Positions 52,189 to 60,629 of a stretch of DNA of 64,000 nt are shown here, piece by piece (positions within the stretch are counted from its first letter, which is position 1; each line of letters begins with the position of its first letter). The DNA comes from Paenibacillus athensensis (lineage in GTDB: Bacteria; Bacillota; Bacilli; Paenibacillales; NBRC-103111), in the NCBI RefSeq assembly GCF_004514475.2, contig NZ_MYFO02000010.1:145479-209478 (forward strand), in the 5' to 3' direction. The translations under genes and the position numbers were made by a program. The notes beneath the pieces are model-generated. The model saw only the letters and a list, made by a program, of their open reading frames with translations, was not told the DNA's origin and did no database searches.

Positions 52189-52977
52189 GTGAAAGTCACC
52201 TATAAGCTGGAAGCCTTTGAAGGCCCCCTCGACGTGCTGCTGCACTTGATCGACAAAAACGAGCTCGACATATACAACATTCCGATCAAGGAAATCACGG
52301 ATCAATATCTGGAATTCGTGCAAGCGATGCAGGAGCTGGAGCTGGAGGTCACCAGCGAATTTCTGGTCATGGCGGCGACCCTGCTTTCCATCAAAAGCAA
52401 AATGCTGCTGCCCAAGCCGCCGGTCATCGAATTCGACGATTATTACGAATACGACGAGGATTACGATCCACGCGCCGAGCTGGTGCAAAAGCTGATTGAA
52501 TACCGCAAATATAAAATGATCGCCGACATGCTGCGTGACAAGGAAGTCGAACGCAGTCTGGTCTACACGCGCGAACCGGAGGATTTGACGCCGTTTATGC
52601 CCGTCGTGCAGGAGAATCCCGTGAAGGGGCTCGACGTCGGCGACCTGCTGATCGCCTTTCAGCGCACGCTGCGCAAGATGGTCAACCGCAACACGATCGC
52701 CAAAATCCGGCGCGACGAAATATCCGTCAAGGACCGGATGAAGGAAGTCGTGCAGCTGCTGCGCCACAAGGGCGGCAAGCTGCTGTTTTCCAAGCTGTTC
52801 GATTACGAAATGACGCGCGAGGAAATTGTCGTGACTTTTTTGGCGCTGCTTGAGCTGATGAAGGTGAAAAAAATCGTCTGCTATCAGCACCGGCTGTTCG
52901 AGGACATCGTGATTCAGGCTTACGAGGGAGGAACCGTTCTTGACACTGAACTTTCAACAGATGAAATCCGTTATTGA
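52189..52977 (+). CDS. scpA: Segregation and condensation protein A
   Basis: Kleisin of the SMC-ScpAB condensin. The 262-residue protein has YKLEAFEGPLDVLLHLIDKNE near the start, the acidic centre EFDDYYEYDEDYDPR and a C-terminal winged helix (MTREEIVVTFLALLELMKVKK). The GTG start has a weak GGGGG site. It overlaps scpB by 38 bases. Confidence 0.95.
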   Translation: MKVTYKLEAFEGPLDVLLHLIDKNELDIYNIPIKEITDQYLEFVQAMQELELEVTSEFLVMAATLLSIKSKMLLPKPPVIEFDDYYEYDEDYDPRAELVQKLIEYRKYKMIADMLRDKEVERSLVYTREPEDLTPFMPVVQENPVKGLDVGDLLIAFQRTLRKMVNRNTIAKIRRDEISVKDRMKEVVQLLRHKGGKLLFSKLFDYEMTREEIVVTFLALLELMKVKKIVCYQHRLFEDIVIQAYEGGTVLDTELSTDEIRY

Positions 52978-53581
52978 AGGGTTGCTCTTTGCGGCCGGAG
53001 ACGAGGGGCTTGACGCGAAGCAGCTGGCCGAGGTGCTGGAGCACGACGTGCATCTGGTCACGGATTTGCTTTACGATCTAAAAGGGGATTTGGAGCGCGG
53101 AGGCCGCGGCATCCAGATTGTCGAGGTGGCCGGCTCGTTTCAGTTGACGACGCGGGCCGAGCACGCCCCTTATTTTGAAAGGCTGGCCTATACGCCTTCG
53201 CGTTCCTCTTTGTCGCAGGCTGCGCTCGAAACGCTTTCGATCATCGCCTACAAGCAGCCGATTACGCGCGTGGAGATCGAAGAGATTCGCGGGGTGAAAT
53301 GCGATCGCGCCCTGCAGACGCTGATGGGCAAGGACCTGATTGTCGAAACCGGACGGGCTGAAGCGGTCGGTCGGCCGATTTTATATGGCACGTCCAAGCA
53401 GTTTCTGGAATATTTCGGCCTGGGTTCGATTGCCGATCTGCCGGAATCGACAAGCTTCCAGATCGAGCTGGATCTGGAGGAGGAGACGCGGATGCTGTTT
53501 AACAAGCTGGACGGGCCGGAGCCGGACGACAGCGAGGATCAGCTGACGATGGAGGATGTCGCGTCCGGGGAAGTTGGATGA
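52940..53581 (+). CDS. scpB: Segregation and condensation protein B
   Basis: Winged-helix partner of ScpA. The 213-residue protein shows VIEGLLFAAGDEGLDAKQLA, SQAALETLSIIAYKQPITR and GRPILYGTSKQFLEYFGL. The TTG start lies after GGGAGGA within the end of scpA, indicating coupling. The C-terminal 25 residues are acidic. Confidence 0.95.
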   Translation: MTLNFQQMKSVIEGLLFAAGDEGLDAKQLAEVLEHDVHLVTDLLYDLKGDLERGGRGIQIVEVAGSFQLTTRAEHAPYFERLAYTPSRSSLSQAALETLSIIAYKQPITRVEIEEIRGVKCDRALQTLMGKDLIVETGRAEAVGRPILYGTSKQFLEYFGLGSIADLPESTSFQIELDLEEETRMLFNKLDGPEPDDSEDQLTMEDVASGEVG

Positions 53582-53633
53582 CGCGGCTGTCCGCATGACT
53601 ATGTATTCCATTTTCATACACGGGCCATACTAA

Positions 53634-53677
53634 GCTCCGACAGTGAGAAGAGAGTGCTTCTCACGCGGAGTTTTTTT
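53634..53677 (+). terminator. Terminator after scpB
   Basis: CTCCGACAGTGAGAAG / CTTCTCACGCGGAG stem followed by seven Ts. Confidence 0.85.
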
Positions 53678-53698
53678 CATGCGGGGAGGAATGTGGCA

Positions 53699-54409
53699 GT
53701 GGTATGGATCGTGGTGACAGCCGTTGTGGCGGTTGCGCTTGCGGCCTTGATAACAGCGGTGATGTTCAGCTATGTGCGCGGCGAGTTTTATTTTTCGCGG
53801 GTGCGCGACAACGATCAGCTGACGGTGCAGATCAAGGCGTTGTCGGGGCTGATTCGTTATAAATTTGAGGTGCCGGTCATTCAGTTCAAGAGCTTTTCCC
53901 GAGGCGTCCTGGTGAAGGCGGAGGCGGTGAACGAAACCCGTTCGAAGCTGAAAGAGGAGAATCAGGAGCATATTACGAAGCATAAAATCGAGCGCTTTTA
54001 CCGTCAGGCGCGGGAAATTGTCGAGCATACGCTCAGCTTCAGCGACTGGATGAAGCAGACACTGGCCCATGTGGAATGTACCAGCTTGACATGGAATACG
54101 CGGGTTGGCGTCGGCGACGCGCCGGAAACGGCGATTACGACCGGGCTGGTCTGGACGTTAAAATCATCGCTGCTCGGCTTCGTATTTCGCTGGATCGATA
54201 TGCAGACCAAGCCGCGCGTGATGGTTGAGCCGCTTTACAACGCGCTGGAATTTACGACGATGCTGCGGGTGAGGGGGCGGATCCGGGCCGGAATGGCGCT
54301 GTGGTCGGGGCTGCGCTTGCTGGTGCGGATCATTCGCGAAAAGGGCGGCCTGCGCACCTGGTACCGACTGGTCGTGAAGCCGCGGCGGCGCAAGCAGCTC
54401 GTTTCGTAA
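53699..54409 (+). CDS. ytfI: DUF2953 protein (YtfI-like)
   Basis: A 236-residue protein with an N-terminal membrane segment (IVVTAVVAVALAALITAVMF), then FSRVRDNDQLTVQIKALSGL and LTHVECTSLTWNTRVG-type strands of DUF2953. In Bacillus ytfI is paired with ytfJ (gerW), as here. GGGGAGGA gives best spacing to the GTG at 53699; a GTG six bases earlier is possible. Function unknown. Confidence 0.85.
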   Translation: MVWIVVTAVVAVALAALITAVMFSYVRGEFYFSRVRDNDQLTVQIKALSGLIRYKFEVPVIQFKSFSRGVLVKAEAVNETRSKLKEENQEHITKHKIERFYRQAREIVEHTLSFSDWMKQTLAHVECTSLTWNTRVGVGDAPETAITTGLVWTLKSSLLGFVFRWIDMQTKPRVMVEPLYNALEFTTMLRVRGRIRAGMALWSGLRLLVRIIREKGGLRTWYRLVVKPRRRKQLVS

Positions 54410-54437
54410 GGGCTACATACTCTGCTGGGACTGCGGG

Positions 54438-54444
54438 CATGCTA
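54438..54444 (+). promoter_or_regulatory. Possible forespore -10 before gerW
   Basis: CATGCTA fits the sigma-G -10 pattern (CAnnMTA), with ACATA 18 bases upstream as an imperfect -35. Weak evidence; B. subtilis ytfJ is a forespore gene. Confidence 0.3.
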
Positions 54445-54494
54445 AGCTTGCCAAGCAATTGCATAACCCAAAATCCGTGCCAGGAGGGATTCTG

Positions 54495-54998
54495 ATGACT
54501 ACACATCCAATCGAAGGCCTGATGAAAGTCGCGATGGAAAACATTAAAGAAATGGTCGACGTCAATACGATTGTCGGCGACCCGGTGGAAACGCCAGACG
54601 GCAGCGTGATTATGCCGATCTCGAAGGTGGGCTTCGGCTTCGCCGCAGGCGGCAGCGAGTTCACAACCGATTCGGAAATTGAAATCGAAGGCGGCTCGGT
54701 CAGCAAAAGCGATGCCCTGAACGCCAAGGTGGCGTTGCCGTTTGGCGGCGGCAGCGGCGGCGGCGTGTCGATTACGCCGATCGCGTTCCTTGTGGTTGGC
54801 AAAAGCGGTGTAAAAGTCGTGCCGCTCGACAACAACACGCACATTCTGGAGCGCCTGATCGATTCGGCTCCGCAGGTGGTCGACAAAATCCAGAACATGC
54901 TCAAAAGCACCAAAACGACGTCTCCGCTGCATGCGGGAGCGGCGGCAACGGGTTCGACCAACGTCACGAACATCGAAAACCAAAACTTCATCGTTTAA
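54495..54998 (+). CDS. gerW: GerW-family sporulation protein (YtfJ)
   Basis: A 167-residue soluble protein of the YtfJ/GerW family, needed for full germination in Bacillus. Core: PIEGLMKVAMENIKEMVDVN, VGDPVETPDGSVIMPISKV, GFGFAAGGSEF and FGGGSGGGVSITPIAFLV. AGGAGGG precedes the ATG at 54495. A hairpin follows the stop (55014-55043). Confidence 0.93.
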   Translation: MTTHPIEGLMKVAMENIKEMVDVNTIVGDPVETPDGSVIMPISKVGFGFAAGGSEFTTDSEIEIEGGSVSKSDALNAKVALPFGGGSGGGVSITPIAFLVVGKSGVKVVPLDNNTHILERLIDSAPQVVDKIQNMLKSTKTTSPLHAGAAATGSTNVTNIENQNFIV

Positions 54999-55013
54999 TG
55001 CCCGAAAATCGAG

Positions 55014-55043
55014 CCGTCGCTTGCCTCTGCTGGCAAGCGGCGG
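55014..55043 (+). terminator. Hairpin after gerW
   Basis: CCGTCGCTTGCC / GGCAAGCGGCGG stem with a six-base loop but only a short T-rich tail. Confidence 0.5.
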
Positions 55044-55255
55044 CTTGCGTTTTATGGCAGCGCGAGCGGGTGCCATGTGCGATGCTGCCATGCTGCCATG
55101 CGCCGGCGAAGCAGCGCCTGATCTTGAACCGCCGCGCTGGCATTCGGCGGTTCGGGGCTTGCGCGCGTGGGCTTACAGCGGCGGGCGACAGCCGCTTCGC
55201 TTGCCTCGCGCGCGTCAGCGCGCTGCATGCTGCCCGCCGACGGCTGCGCGCGCCG

Positions 55256-56656
55256 CTACAGCAGGCCGCCTCGGAGCCGCGGCGGCCGGCCGGGCTTGCG
55301 CTGCTGCCGCATGGCGTCGGCCAGCGCAAGCGCCAGAGCGCGGACGCCCGCGACAATCGCGCGGTCGTCCGTGCGGATGACGCTCAAGCGAATGAGCGTC
55401 CAGCGGGGCGTGACGGACCGGAAGTGGCGGTCCGTCTCCAGCACGGCGATGCCCTGAGCGGCCAGCTGCGCGGCCAGCGTGCGGGCATCGAGCGCGTCCG
55501 GCAAGCGCACGGACGCGAAGATCCCGCCCGCCGGCTCGCACCACAGCGCCGCGCCGGCGGGCAGCAGCTCGCGGCACGTTGCGTTCAGCAGCCGCATCCG
55601 CGCCGCGTAAAGCTCGCGCATTCGCTTCGTATGGTGGGCATACAGCCCCGAGCGAATGTAAATTTCCAGCGCGCCCTGCGATAGCGCCGACGTGCTCAGA
55701 TCGGCAGCCGATTTGTAGCGGGCGAGCGGCGCGACGAGCTGCGGCGGCACCACAGCCGCAGCGAGCCGCAGGCCGGGCAGCATCGTCTTCGAGAAGCTGT
55801 GCACGTACAGCACATGGCTCGCGCCGCCATAGGCATAAATCGGATCGGCTTTGCCGTCGGTTTCCAGCTCGGCCAGGTAATCGTCCTCCAGAATAAAAAC
55901 ATCGTAGCGCTTGGCCAACTCGGCCAGGCGCTGTTTGTCGTGGGCCGAATAGGACGCGCCTGTCGGATTGTGAAATCGCGGAATCGTATAAAACAGCTTG
56001 ACGCCGTTATTGCGGAAATGCCGCTCCAATCCCTCCCAATCCAGCCCATCAGGCCCGCGCTGGACGGTCAGCACGGAATGCCCGTATAGCTCCAAATTGC
56101 GCAGCATCCCGGCATAGGTCGGCTCCTCGACAAGAATCGCCGTTTTGCCGTTCGGCATGGGCAGCTGGGCCAGCAAATGCAGCGCCTGCTGACTGCCTGA
56201 GCAGACCACAATCCGCTCCGGTCCGACGAAAATTTGCCGCTCGCGAAATAACAGCGAAAGCTGCTCGCGCAGCGGCAGCAGCCCTTGCGGATCGCCGTAG
56301 GTAAACAGCGTCTCCTTGTATAAATCGACCGCTTTGTTCATACAGTGGCGGAAATCCTCGTACGGCATGACGGCAGCGTCCGGCGCCGCAGCAGCAAAAT
56401 CGATCCTCACGCGCGCGATGTTGTCCCCGGCAGGCACAGCGGCGTCGGACGCGACGACATAATAGCCGCTTTTGGCTCTGACATAAATCCGGTGCTCCTG
56501 CTCCAGCTTGGCGTATGCGTGAATAACCGTGTTGCGGCTGCAGGCAAAGCGCCGGCTCAGCTCGCGGATCGACGGCAGCTTGCTGCCTGCGGCCAGCCGT
56601 CCTTCGGCGATATCCTGCCGCAAGACGGCGCAAATAGCCTCATATTTGGACGTCAA
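55256..56656 (-). CDS. MocR/PdxR-type GntR regulator with aminotransferase domain
   Basis: A 466-residue regulator: N-terminal GntR winged helix (GSKLPSIRELSRRFACSRNTV) and a fold-type I aminotransferase domain with the PLP Lys in HSFSKTMLPGLRL and NPTG in RFHNPTGASYS. Such proteins sense PLP or amino acids and control a divergent gene. The start is TTG, 11 bases after AGGAG. It is divergent from a GNAT gene across 122 bases with direct repeats. Confidence 0.92.
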   Translation of the reverse strand: MTSKYEAICAVLRQDIAEGRLAAGSKLPSIRELSRRFACSRNTVIHAYAKLEQEHRIYVRAKSGYYVVASDAAVPAGDNIARVRIDFAAAAPDAAVMPYEDFRHCMNKAVDLYKETLFTYGDPQGLLPLREQLSLLFRERQIFVGPERIVVCSGSQQALHLLAQLPMPNGKTAILVEEPTYAGMLRNLELYGHSVLTVQRGPDGLDWEGLERHFRNNGVKLFYTIPRFHNPTGASYSAHDKQRLAELAKRYDVFILEDDYLAELETDGKADPIYAYGGASHVLYVHSFSKTMLPGLRLAAAVVPPQLVAPLARYKSAADLSTSALSQGALEIYIRSGLYAHHTKRMRELYAARMRLLNATCRELLPAGAALWCEPAGGIFASVRLPDALDARTLAAQLAAQGIAVLETDRHFRSVTPRWTLIRLSVIRTDDRAIVAGVRALALALADAMRQQRKPGRPPRLRGGLL

Positions 56657-56674
56657 TTTAGTTTTCGCTCCTAT

Positions 56675-56742
56675 CTGTATAAACTGTACCCATTCAGATG
56701 GGCTTTTCTTGGCTATTAACGTTCGTCTGTATCCATTATAAT
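56675..56742. promoter_or_regulatory. Direct repeats and -10 in the MocR/GNAT spacer
   Basis: CTGTACCCATT (56684-56694) and CTGTATCCATT (56727-56737) are direct repeats 43 bases apart; a partial third copy CTGTATAA is at 56675. The second repeat abuts a perfect -10 TATAAT (56737-56742) that lacks a good -35, as expected for an activator-dependent promoter. Confidence 0.55.
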
Positions 56743-56778
56743 CCGATCTATAACCAAGTTAAAGGAGCTGATTGTCAG

Positions 56779-57192
56779 ATGGAATGGCGTAGAGAGGGCT
56801 ATGTGTTGACGGATGAAACGGAGAGGGTCGATCTCGATGCGGTGCACCGGCTGCTGTCGACCACGTATTGGGCCGCTGGCCGCAGTCGCGAGACGGTTGC
56901 CCGCAGCGTGCAGGCGTCGCTTTGCTTCAGCTTGTTCGAGCAGGAGCGGCAGATCGGGTTTACGCGCGTTGTGACCGATCGGGCAACGTTTGCTTGGGTG
57001 TGCGATGTGATTATAGAGGAAGGCAGCCGCGGCCGCGGCTTGGCCCGCTGGATGCTGACGACGCTGCTGGAGCATGGCGACCTGCAGCTGCGGCTGCTGC
57101 TGCTTGGCACCCGCGACGCCGGGGGCTTGTATGAAAAGCTGGGCTTCAGCGAAGCGACTGCCGCGATGTACTGGCGCAGACGTCTGGATTAA
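56779..57192 (+). CDS. GNAT-family N-acetyltransferase
   Basis: A 137-residue acyltransferase. The acetyl-CoA loop is IEEGSRGRGLARWML (Q/RxxGxG/A form), preceded by IGFTRVVTDRATFAWVCDVI and followed by GLYEKLGFS. AAAGGAG precedes the ATG at 56779. It is the likely target of the divergent MocR regulator. Substrate unknown. Confidence 0.88.
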   Translation: MEWRREGYVLTDETERVDLDAVHRLLSTTYWAAGRSRETVARSVQASLCFSLFEQERQIGFTRVVTDRATFAWVCDVIIEEGSRGRGLARWMLTTLLEHGDLQLRLLLLGTRDAGGLYEKLGFSEATAAMYWRRRLD

Positions 57193-57201
57193 CAAAAACG
57201 A

Positions 57202-57258
57202 GCCCGCTCCTCGTGCTCGCAGTCAACTGCGCGCGGCGAAGAGTGGGCCTGTTTTTTT
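57202..57258 (+). terminator. Terminator after the GNAT gene
   Basis: GCCCGCTCCTCG / CGAAGAGTGGGC imperfect stem followed by seven Ts. Confidence 0.65.
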
Positions 57259-57282
57259 GGACAGCCTCTCCGTCATTCGTCC

Positions 57283-58578
57283 TTACAACAAATACCGGAT
57301 GTAAATATAGACATGCGCCATCAGCAGTGACAAAATCGTGATCGGCGCGCCGACCTTGAGGAACTCCCAGTAGCTGAAGCTTTTGCCTTCTTTGGCTGCG
57401 AGTCCGGCCACAATGACGTTGGCTGACGCCCCGATGATCGTGCCGTTGCCGCCGAGGCAGGCGCCCAGCGCCAGCGACCACCACAGCGTATCGATCTGCG
57501 GCGAGCCGGCAGCCAGACCGAGCCCGTCGGCCATGTCGCGGATCAGCGGGATCATCGTGGCGACGAAAGGAATGTTGTCGATGGTCGCTGAAGCAATGCC
57601 CGAGCCCCATAGAATCAGCCCGGCCGCATAGCCGGTATCTCCGCCGGTAATTTCCAGCATTTTTTCGGCCATTGTGCGAATGATTCCGACCTGCTGCAAG
57701 CCCCCGACCAGCGCAAACAAGCCGGCAAAAAAGAAGATCGTCACCCATTCCACCGCATCAAACGCTTCTTCAACCTCATGCTCCTTCAGACCGATCAGCA
57801 TGAGCAGGATCGCCCCGCTTACGGCCACAACGGCGGCATCGACGTGAATCACGGCGTGCAGCACGAAGCCGAGCAAGGTCAGCGCGAGCACAATCAAGCT
57901 TTTGCGCATGAGCGGGCGATCTTGAATCAGCTCTTTTTCATCGATCGCCATAAGCGCTTTTTGCTGCTCCGGGTTGGCGGTCAGCTGTTTTTTATAGATC
58001 AGATACAAATAAAGCAGTGTCACGGCCAGAATCAGCACCGTAATCGGTCCCAGATTGACGAGAAACGCATTGAAGGTCAGGTGCGGGTTGGCCGACCCGA
58101 TCATAATATTCGGCGGATCGCCGATCAGCGTTGCAGTCCCGCCGATATTGGAAGCAATGATCTCGGCCAGCAGATACGGCACGGGGTTGACGCCCAGCAG
58201 CCGGGTGATCGAAAAGGTTACCGGCACGACCAGCAGCACCGTTGTCACGTTATCGAGCAGCGCCGAGCCGACGGCCGTTAACGCCGAGAGCAGCAGCAGG
58301 ATGCGCAGCGGCTCGCCCTTGGCCCATTTGGCCGCCCGCACGGCGACGTAGGCGAACACGCCGGTTTTGCTGGCAATGCCGACGAGAATCATCATGCCGA
58401 CGAGCAGCGTGATCGTGCCCCATTCAATATACTCGGTGAACGCCTTGTGTACATCCAGAATACCGGCGAACACCATCAGCGCCGCACCGGCCAAAGCGAC
58501 GACGGCTCGGTTGATTTTTTCCGAAATAATCAGCGCATAGGTGACGAAAAAGATGGCTAAAGCCAGCCAGGTTAACAT
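57283..58578 (-). CDS. ArsB/NhaD-type ion transporter
   Basis: A 431-residue inner-membrane transporter of the ion transporter superfamily, with about 11 hydrophobic segments. Two inverted-repeat signature loops are seen: SALLDNVTTVLLVVPV...NIGGTATLIGDPPNI and IASATIDNIPFVATMIPL...ACLGGNGTIIGASANV. These are typical of ArsB/NhaD carriers of arsenite or sodium/proton. No arsR or arsC is near, so a cation or organic anion role is as likely. GGAGGAG precedes the ATG. The leader upstream holds an attenuator. Confidence 0.88.
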   Translation of the reverse strand: MLTWLALAIFFVTYALIISEKINRAVVALAGAALMVFAGILDVHKAFTEYIEWGTITLLVGMMILVGIASKTGVFAYVAVRAAKWAKGEPLRILLLLSALTAVGSALLDNVTTVLLVVPVTFSITRLLGVNPVPYLLAEIIASNIGGTATLIGDPPNIMIGSANPHLTFNAFLVNLGPITVLILAVTLLYLYLIYKKQLTANPEQQKALMAIDEKELIQDRPLMRKSLIVLALTLLGFVLHAVIHVDAAVVAVSGAILLMLIGLKEHEVEEAFDAVEWVTIFFFAGLFALVGGLQQVGIIRTMAEKMLEITGGDTGYAAGLILWGSGIASATIDNIPFVATMIPLIRDMADGLGLAAGSPQIDTLWWSLALGACLGGNGTIIGASANVIVAGLAAKEGKSFSYWEFLKVGAPITILSLLMAHVYIYIRYLL

Positions 58579-58621
58579 GATGCAACTCCTCCTGTCGCAC
58601 GGGGACAAGTCCCAAAAACAT

Positions 58622-58672
58622 AAAAAAGAGCCCTTGGTGTCAGGCTCCTCCGGTAATCCCCGTATGAAATTC
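58622..58672 (-). promoter_or_regulatory. Short attenuated leader of the ArsB/NhaD-type gene
   Basis: Transcription from the promoter at 58679-58707 should start near 58672. The RNA then reads a conserved-looking core ACGGGGATTACCGGAGGAGC before an intrinsic terminator (GAGCC / GGCTC plus six Ts, 58622-58648), still 44 bases before the start codon. A stop placed between promoter and gene implies regulated read-through; I cannot name a riboswitch class with confidence. Confidence 0.55.
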
Positions 58673-58678
58673 TTTTTC

Positions 58679-58707
58679 ATTATACCCGGAGGGCGGGGGT
58701 TTGTAAA
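58679..58707 (-). promoter_or_regulatory. Sigma-A promoter of the ArsB/NhaD-type gene
   Basis: On the minus strand TTTACA, 17-base spacer, TATAAT. Confidence 0.8.
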
Positions 58708-58731
58708 CTATTCTTGGGCAAAAGGGACAGG

Positions 58732-58759
58732 ACATATCCCACGGCGCGGCGCATATACT
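58732..58759 (+). promoter_or_regulatory. Sigma-E-like promoter of dacB
   Basis: ACATATC, 13-base spacer, CATATACT: close to the sigma-E consensus. B. subtilis dacB-spmA-spmB is a sigma-E operon. Confidence 0.55.
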
Positions 58760-58808
58760 TGTACAAAGTTTCGGGCAGGCACCCGCTGCCGCTGTGGGAG
58801 GATAACGG

Positions 58809-59999
58809 ATGAAAAGGGCAATCTTGAAATTCAGTCTCTGGTCGCTGCTGGCGGCTTCGCTGCTCCCGGCCGGACAGGCCGCGGCAGCCCCGCCGTCCAT
58901 AGGCACCAGCGCCGTCGGCGCCGCATTGATCGACGTGCAGTCAGGACGGATTGTGTACAGTCAGAAGGGCGATGTGCCGATGCGCATTGCCAGCTTGACC
59001 AAGATCATGACCGCCATCGTGGCGATTGAACACGGCCAGCTCACCGATACGGTCAAGGTGGGCAAGAACGCTTTTGGCAAGGAAGGCTCCTCGATCTATT
59101 TGAAGCTGGGCGAAGAGATGAACCTCAAGGATATGCTGTACGGCTTGATGCTCCGCTCCGGCAACGATGCAGCGACGGCGATTGCCGAGCATGTCGGGGG
59201 GAGCGTAGAAGGCTTTGTGCATCTGATGAATGAAGAAGCGTTGCTGATCGGCATGAGCCATTCGCATTTTCACAATCCTTCGGGGCTGGACGACGGCAAT
59301 GAGCATTATGCCAGCGCCAACGACATGGCCAAGCTGACCGCGTATGCACTGAAAAATCCCGTCTTTCGCGAAATCGTCTCCACCAAGCTGAAAAAGGTCC
59401 CGAACCCCAACGAAAGCTGGGATTACACCTGGTATAACAAAAATAAAATGCTCACCCTGTTCGAAGGCGCCGACGGCGTCAAAACCGGCTATACGAAGCT
59501 CGCCAAGCGCTGTCTCGTTTCGTCGGCGACGCGGGGCGGCCAGCAGTTGGCCGTCGTGACGCTGAACGATCCGAACGATTGGGACGACCATGCCAAGCTG
59601 CTGAACTACGGCTTTAACTATTATCCGCTGGCTTCCGTGGCCTCCAAAGGGCAGGCGGTGCCGGACCAGCCGTGGGTCGTCGGGCGTTCGCTGTCCTATC
59701 CGCTCGCGGAAGGCGAGCAGGCCGGCTTGTCGAGCAAGCTGGAGCTGACCGATGCCGCGGGTACGGCTTACCGGCTGGGCGAGCGCGGCCAGCTGCATTA
59801 TTTCCTGAACGGCCAGCCGATCGGCTCCTTGCCGCTGTATGAGAAGGGCAGCCCGCGGATGGCTGAGCCCGACCGCTCAGCGTTTGTTGTCGGGACCGGC
59901 GAAGGGGAGCGGGAGACGCTGGCGGCCCGATACTTGTTCATTTGCCGCATGATGTTTTACAAGCTGTTCGCTGTCGCGCCGGAAGCCGGGCTGGATTAA
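58809..59999 (+). CDS. dacB: Sporulation D-alanyl-D-alanine carboxypeptidase DacB
   Basis: S11 penicillin-binding protein acting on spore cortex. The 396-residue protein has a signal peptide ending near residue 26 (PAGQAAAAP), SxxK in ASLTKIM, SGN in RSGNDAATAIAE, KTG in GVKTGYTKLAKRC, and a C-terminal amphipathic anchor. GGGAGGA precedes the ATG. It leads an operon with spmA and spmB as in B. subtilis. Confidence 0.95.
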   Translation: MKRAILKFSLWSLLAASLLPAGQAAAAPPSIGTSAVGAALIDVQSGRIVYSQKGDVPMRIASLTKIMTAIVAIEHGQLTDTVKVGKNAFGKEGSSIYLKLGEEMNLKDMLYGLMLRSGNDAATAIAEHVGGSVEGFVHLMNEEALLIGMSHSHFHNPSGLDDGNEHYASANDMAKLTAYALKNPVFREIVSTKLKKVPNPNESWDYTWYNKNKMLTLFEGADGVKTGYTKLAKRCLVSSATRGGQQLAVVTLNDPNDWDDHAKLLNYGFNYYPLASVASKGQAVPDQPWVVGRSLSYPLAEGEQAGLSSKLELTDAAGTAYRLGERGQLHYFLNGQPIGSLPLYEKGSPRMAEPDRSAFVVGTGEGERETLAARYLFICRMMFYKLFAVAPEAGLD

Positions 60000-60016
60000 G
60001 GGAGGAGGCTGCTGCT

Positions 60017-60622
60017 GTGGTTAATTTCATCTGGCTGTTTTTTATCGTTGCCGGGTTCGTGTTCGCTGCCGTTAACGGCAATGTCGAAGCCGTTACCCAA
60101 GCGGCGTTCGACGGGGCCAAAAGCGGCGTGACCGTCTGCTTTGGCCTGATCAGCATTCTCGTCTTCTGGCTGGGCATGATGCGCATTGCCGAAGACGCAG
60201 GCATCCTCAGCAAGCTGGCCGTGCTGCTGCGCCCGGTTGTGCGCTTCCTGTTTCCGAGCGTGCCGCGCAACCATCCGGCGCTTGGCTACATCATGTCCAA
60301 CATGAGCGCCAACATATTGGGGCTTGGCAACGCCGCCACGCCGATGGGCATTAAAGCGATGCAGGAGCTGCAAAAGCTCAATCCGGACAAGGAAAAGGCC
60401 AGCCCGGCCATGTGTACCCTGCTGGCCCTCAACACATCGAGCATCACCTTGATTCCGACCACGCTCATTGCGATCCGCATGAACTACAACTCCGTCAATC
60501 CCGCGGAAATCGTTGGCACCACCCTGATCGCCACCATCATCTCGACCGCTGCGGCGATTCTCGTCGACCGCTGGTATCGCAGACCTGGCGCCGCCCTCAC
60601 GCCGCCGGCGAAGAAAGGATGA
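60017..60622 (+). CDS. spmA: Spore maturation protein A
   Basis: Polytopic membrane protein needed for spore core dehydration. The 201-residue protein carries the nucleoside-recognition (Gate) domain with GLISILVFWLGMMRIAEDAG, NMSANILGLGNAATPMGIKA and LNTSSITLIPTTLIAIR. GTG at 60017 after GGAGGAGG. Confidence 0.95.
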   Translation: MVNFIWLFFIVAGFVFAAVNGNVEAVTQAAFDGAKSGVTVCFGLISILVFWLGMMRIAEDAGILSKLAVLLRPVVRFLFPSVPRNHPALGYIMSNMSANILGLGNAATPMGIKAMQELQKLNPDKEKASPAMCTLLALNTSSITLIPTTLIAIRMNYNSVNPAEIVGTTLIATIISTAAAILVDRWYRRPGAALTPPAKKG

Positions 60623-60629
60623 TCGCCAC

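Noticed and set aside
58622..58680. Fluoride riboswitch in the ArsB/NhaD leader
   Set aside because: The conserved GGnGATGG start and CTGATGACTCC-type end are absent, so the class is left open.
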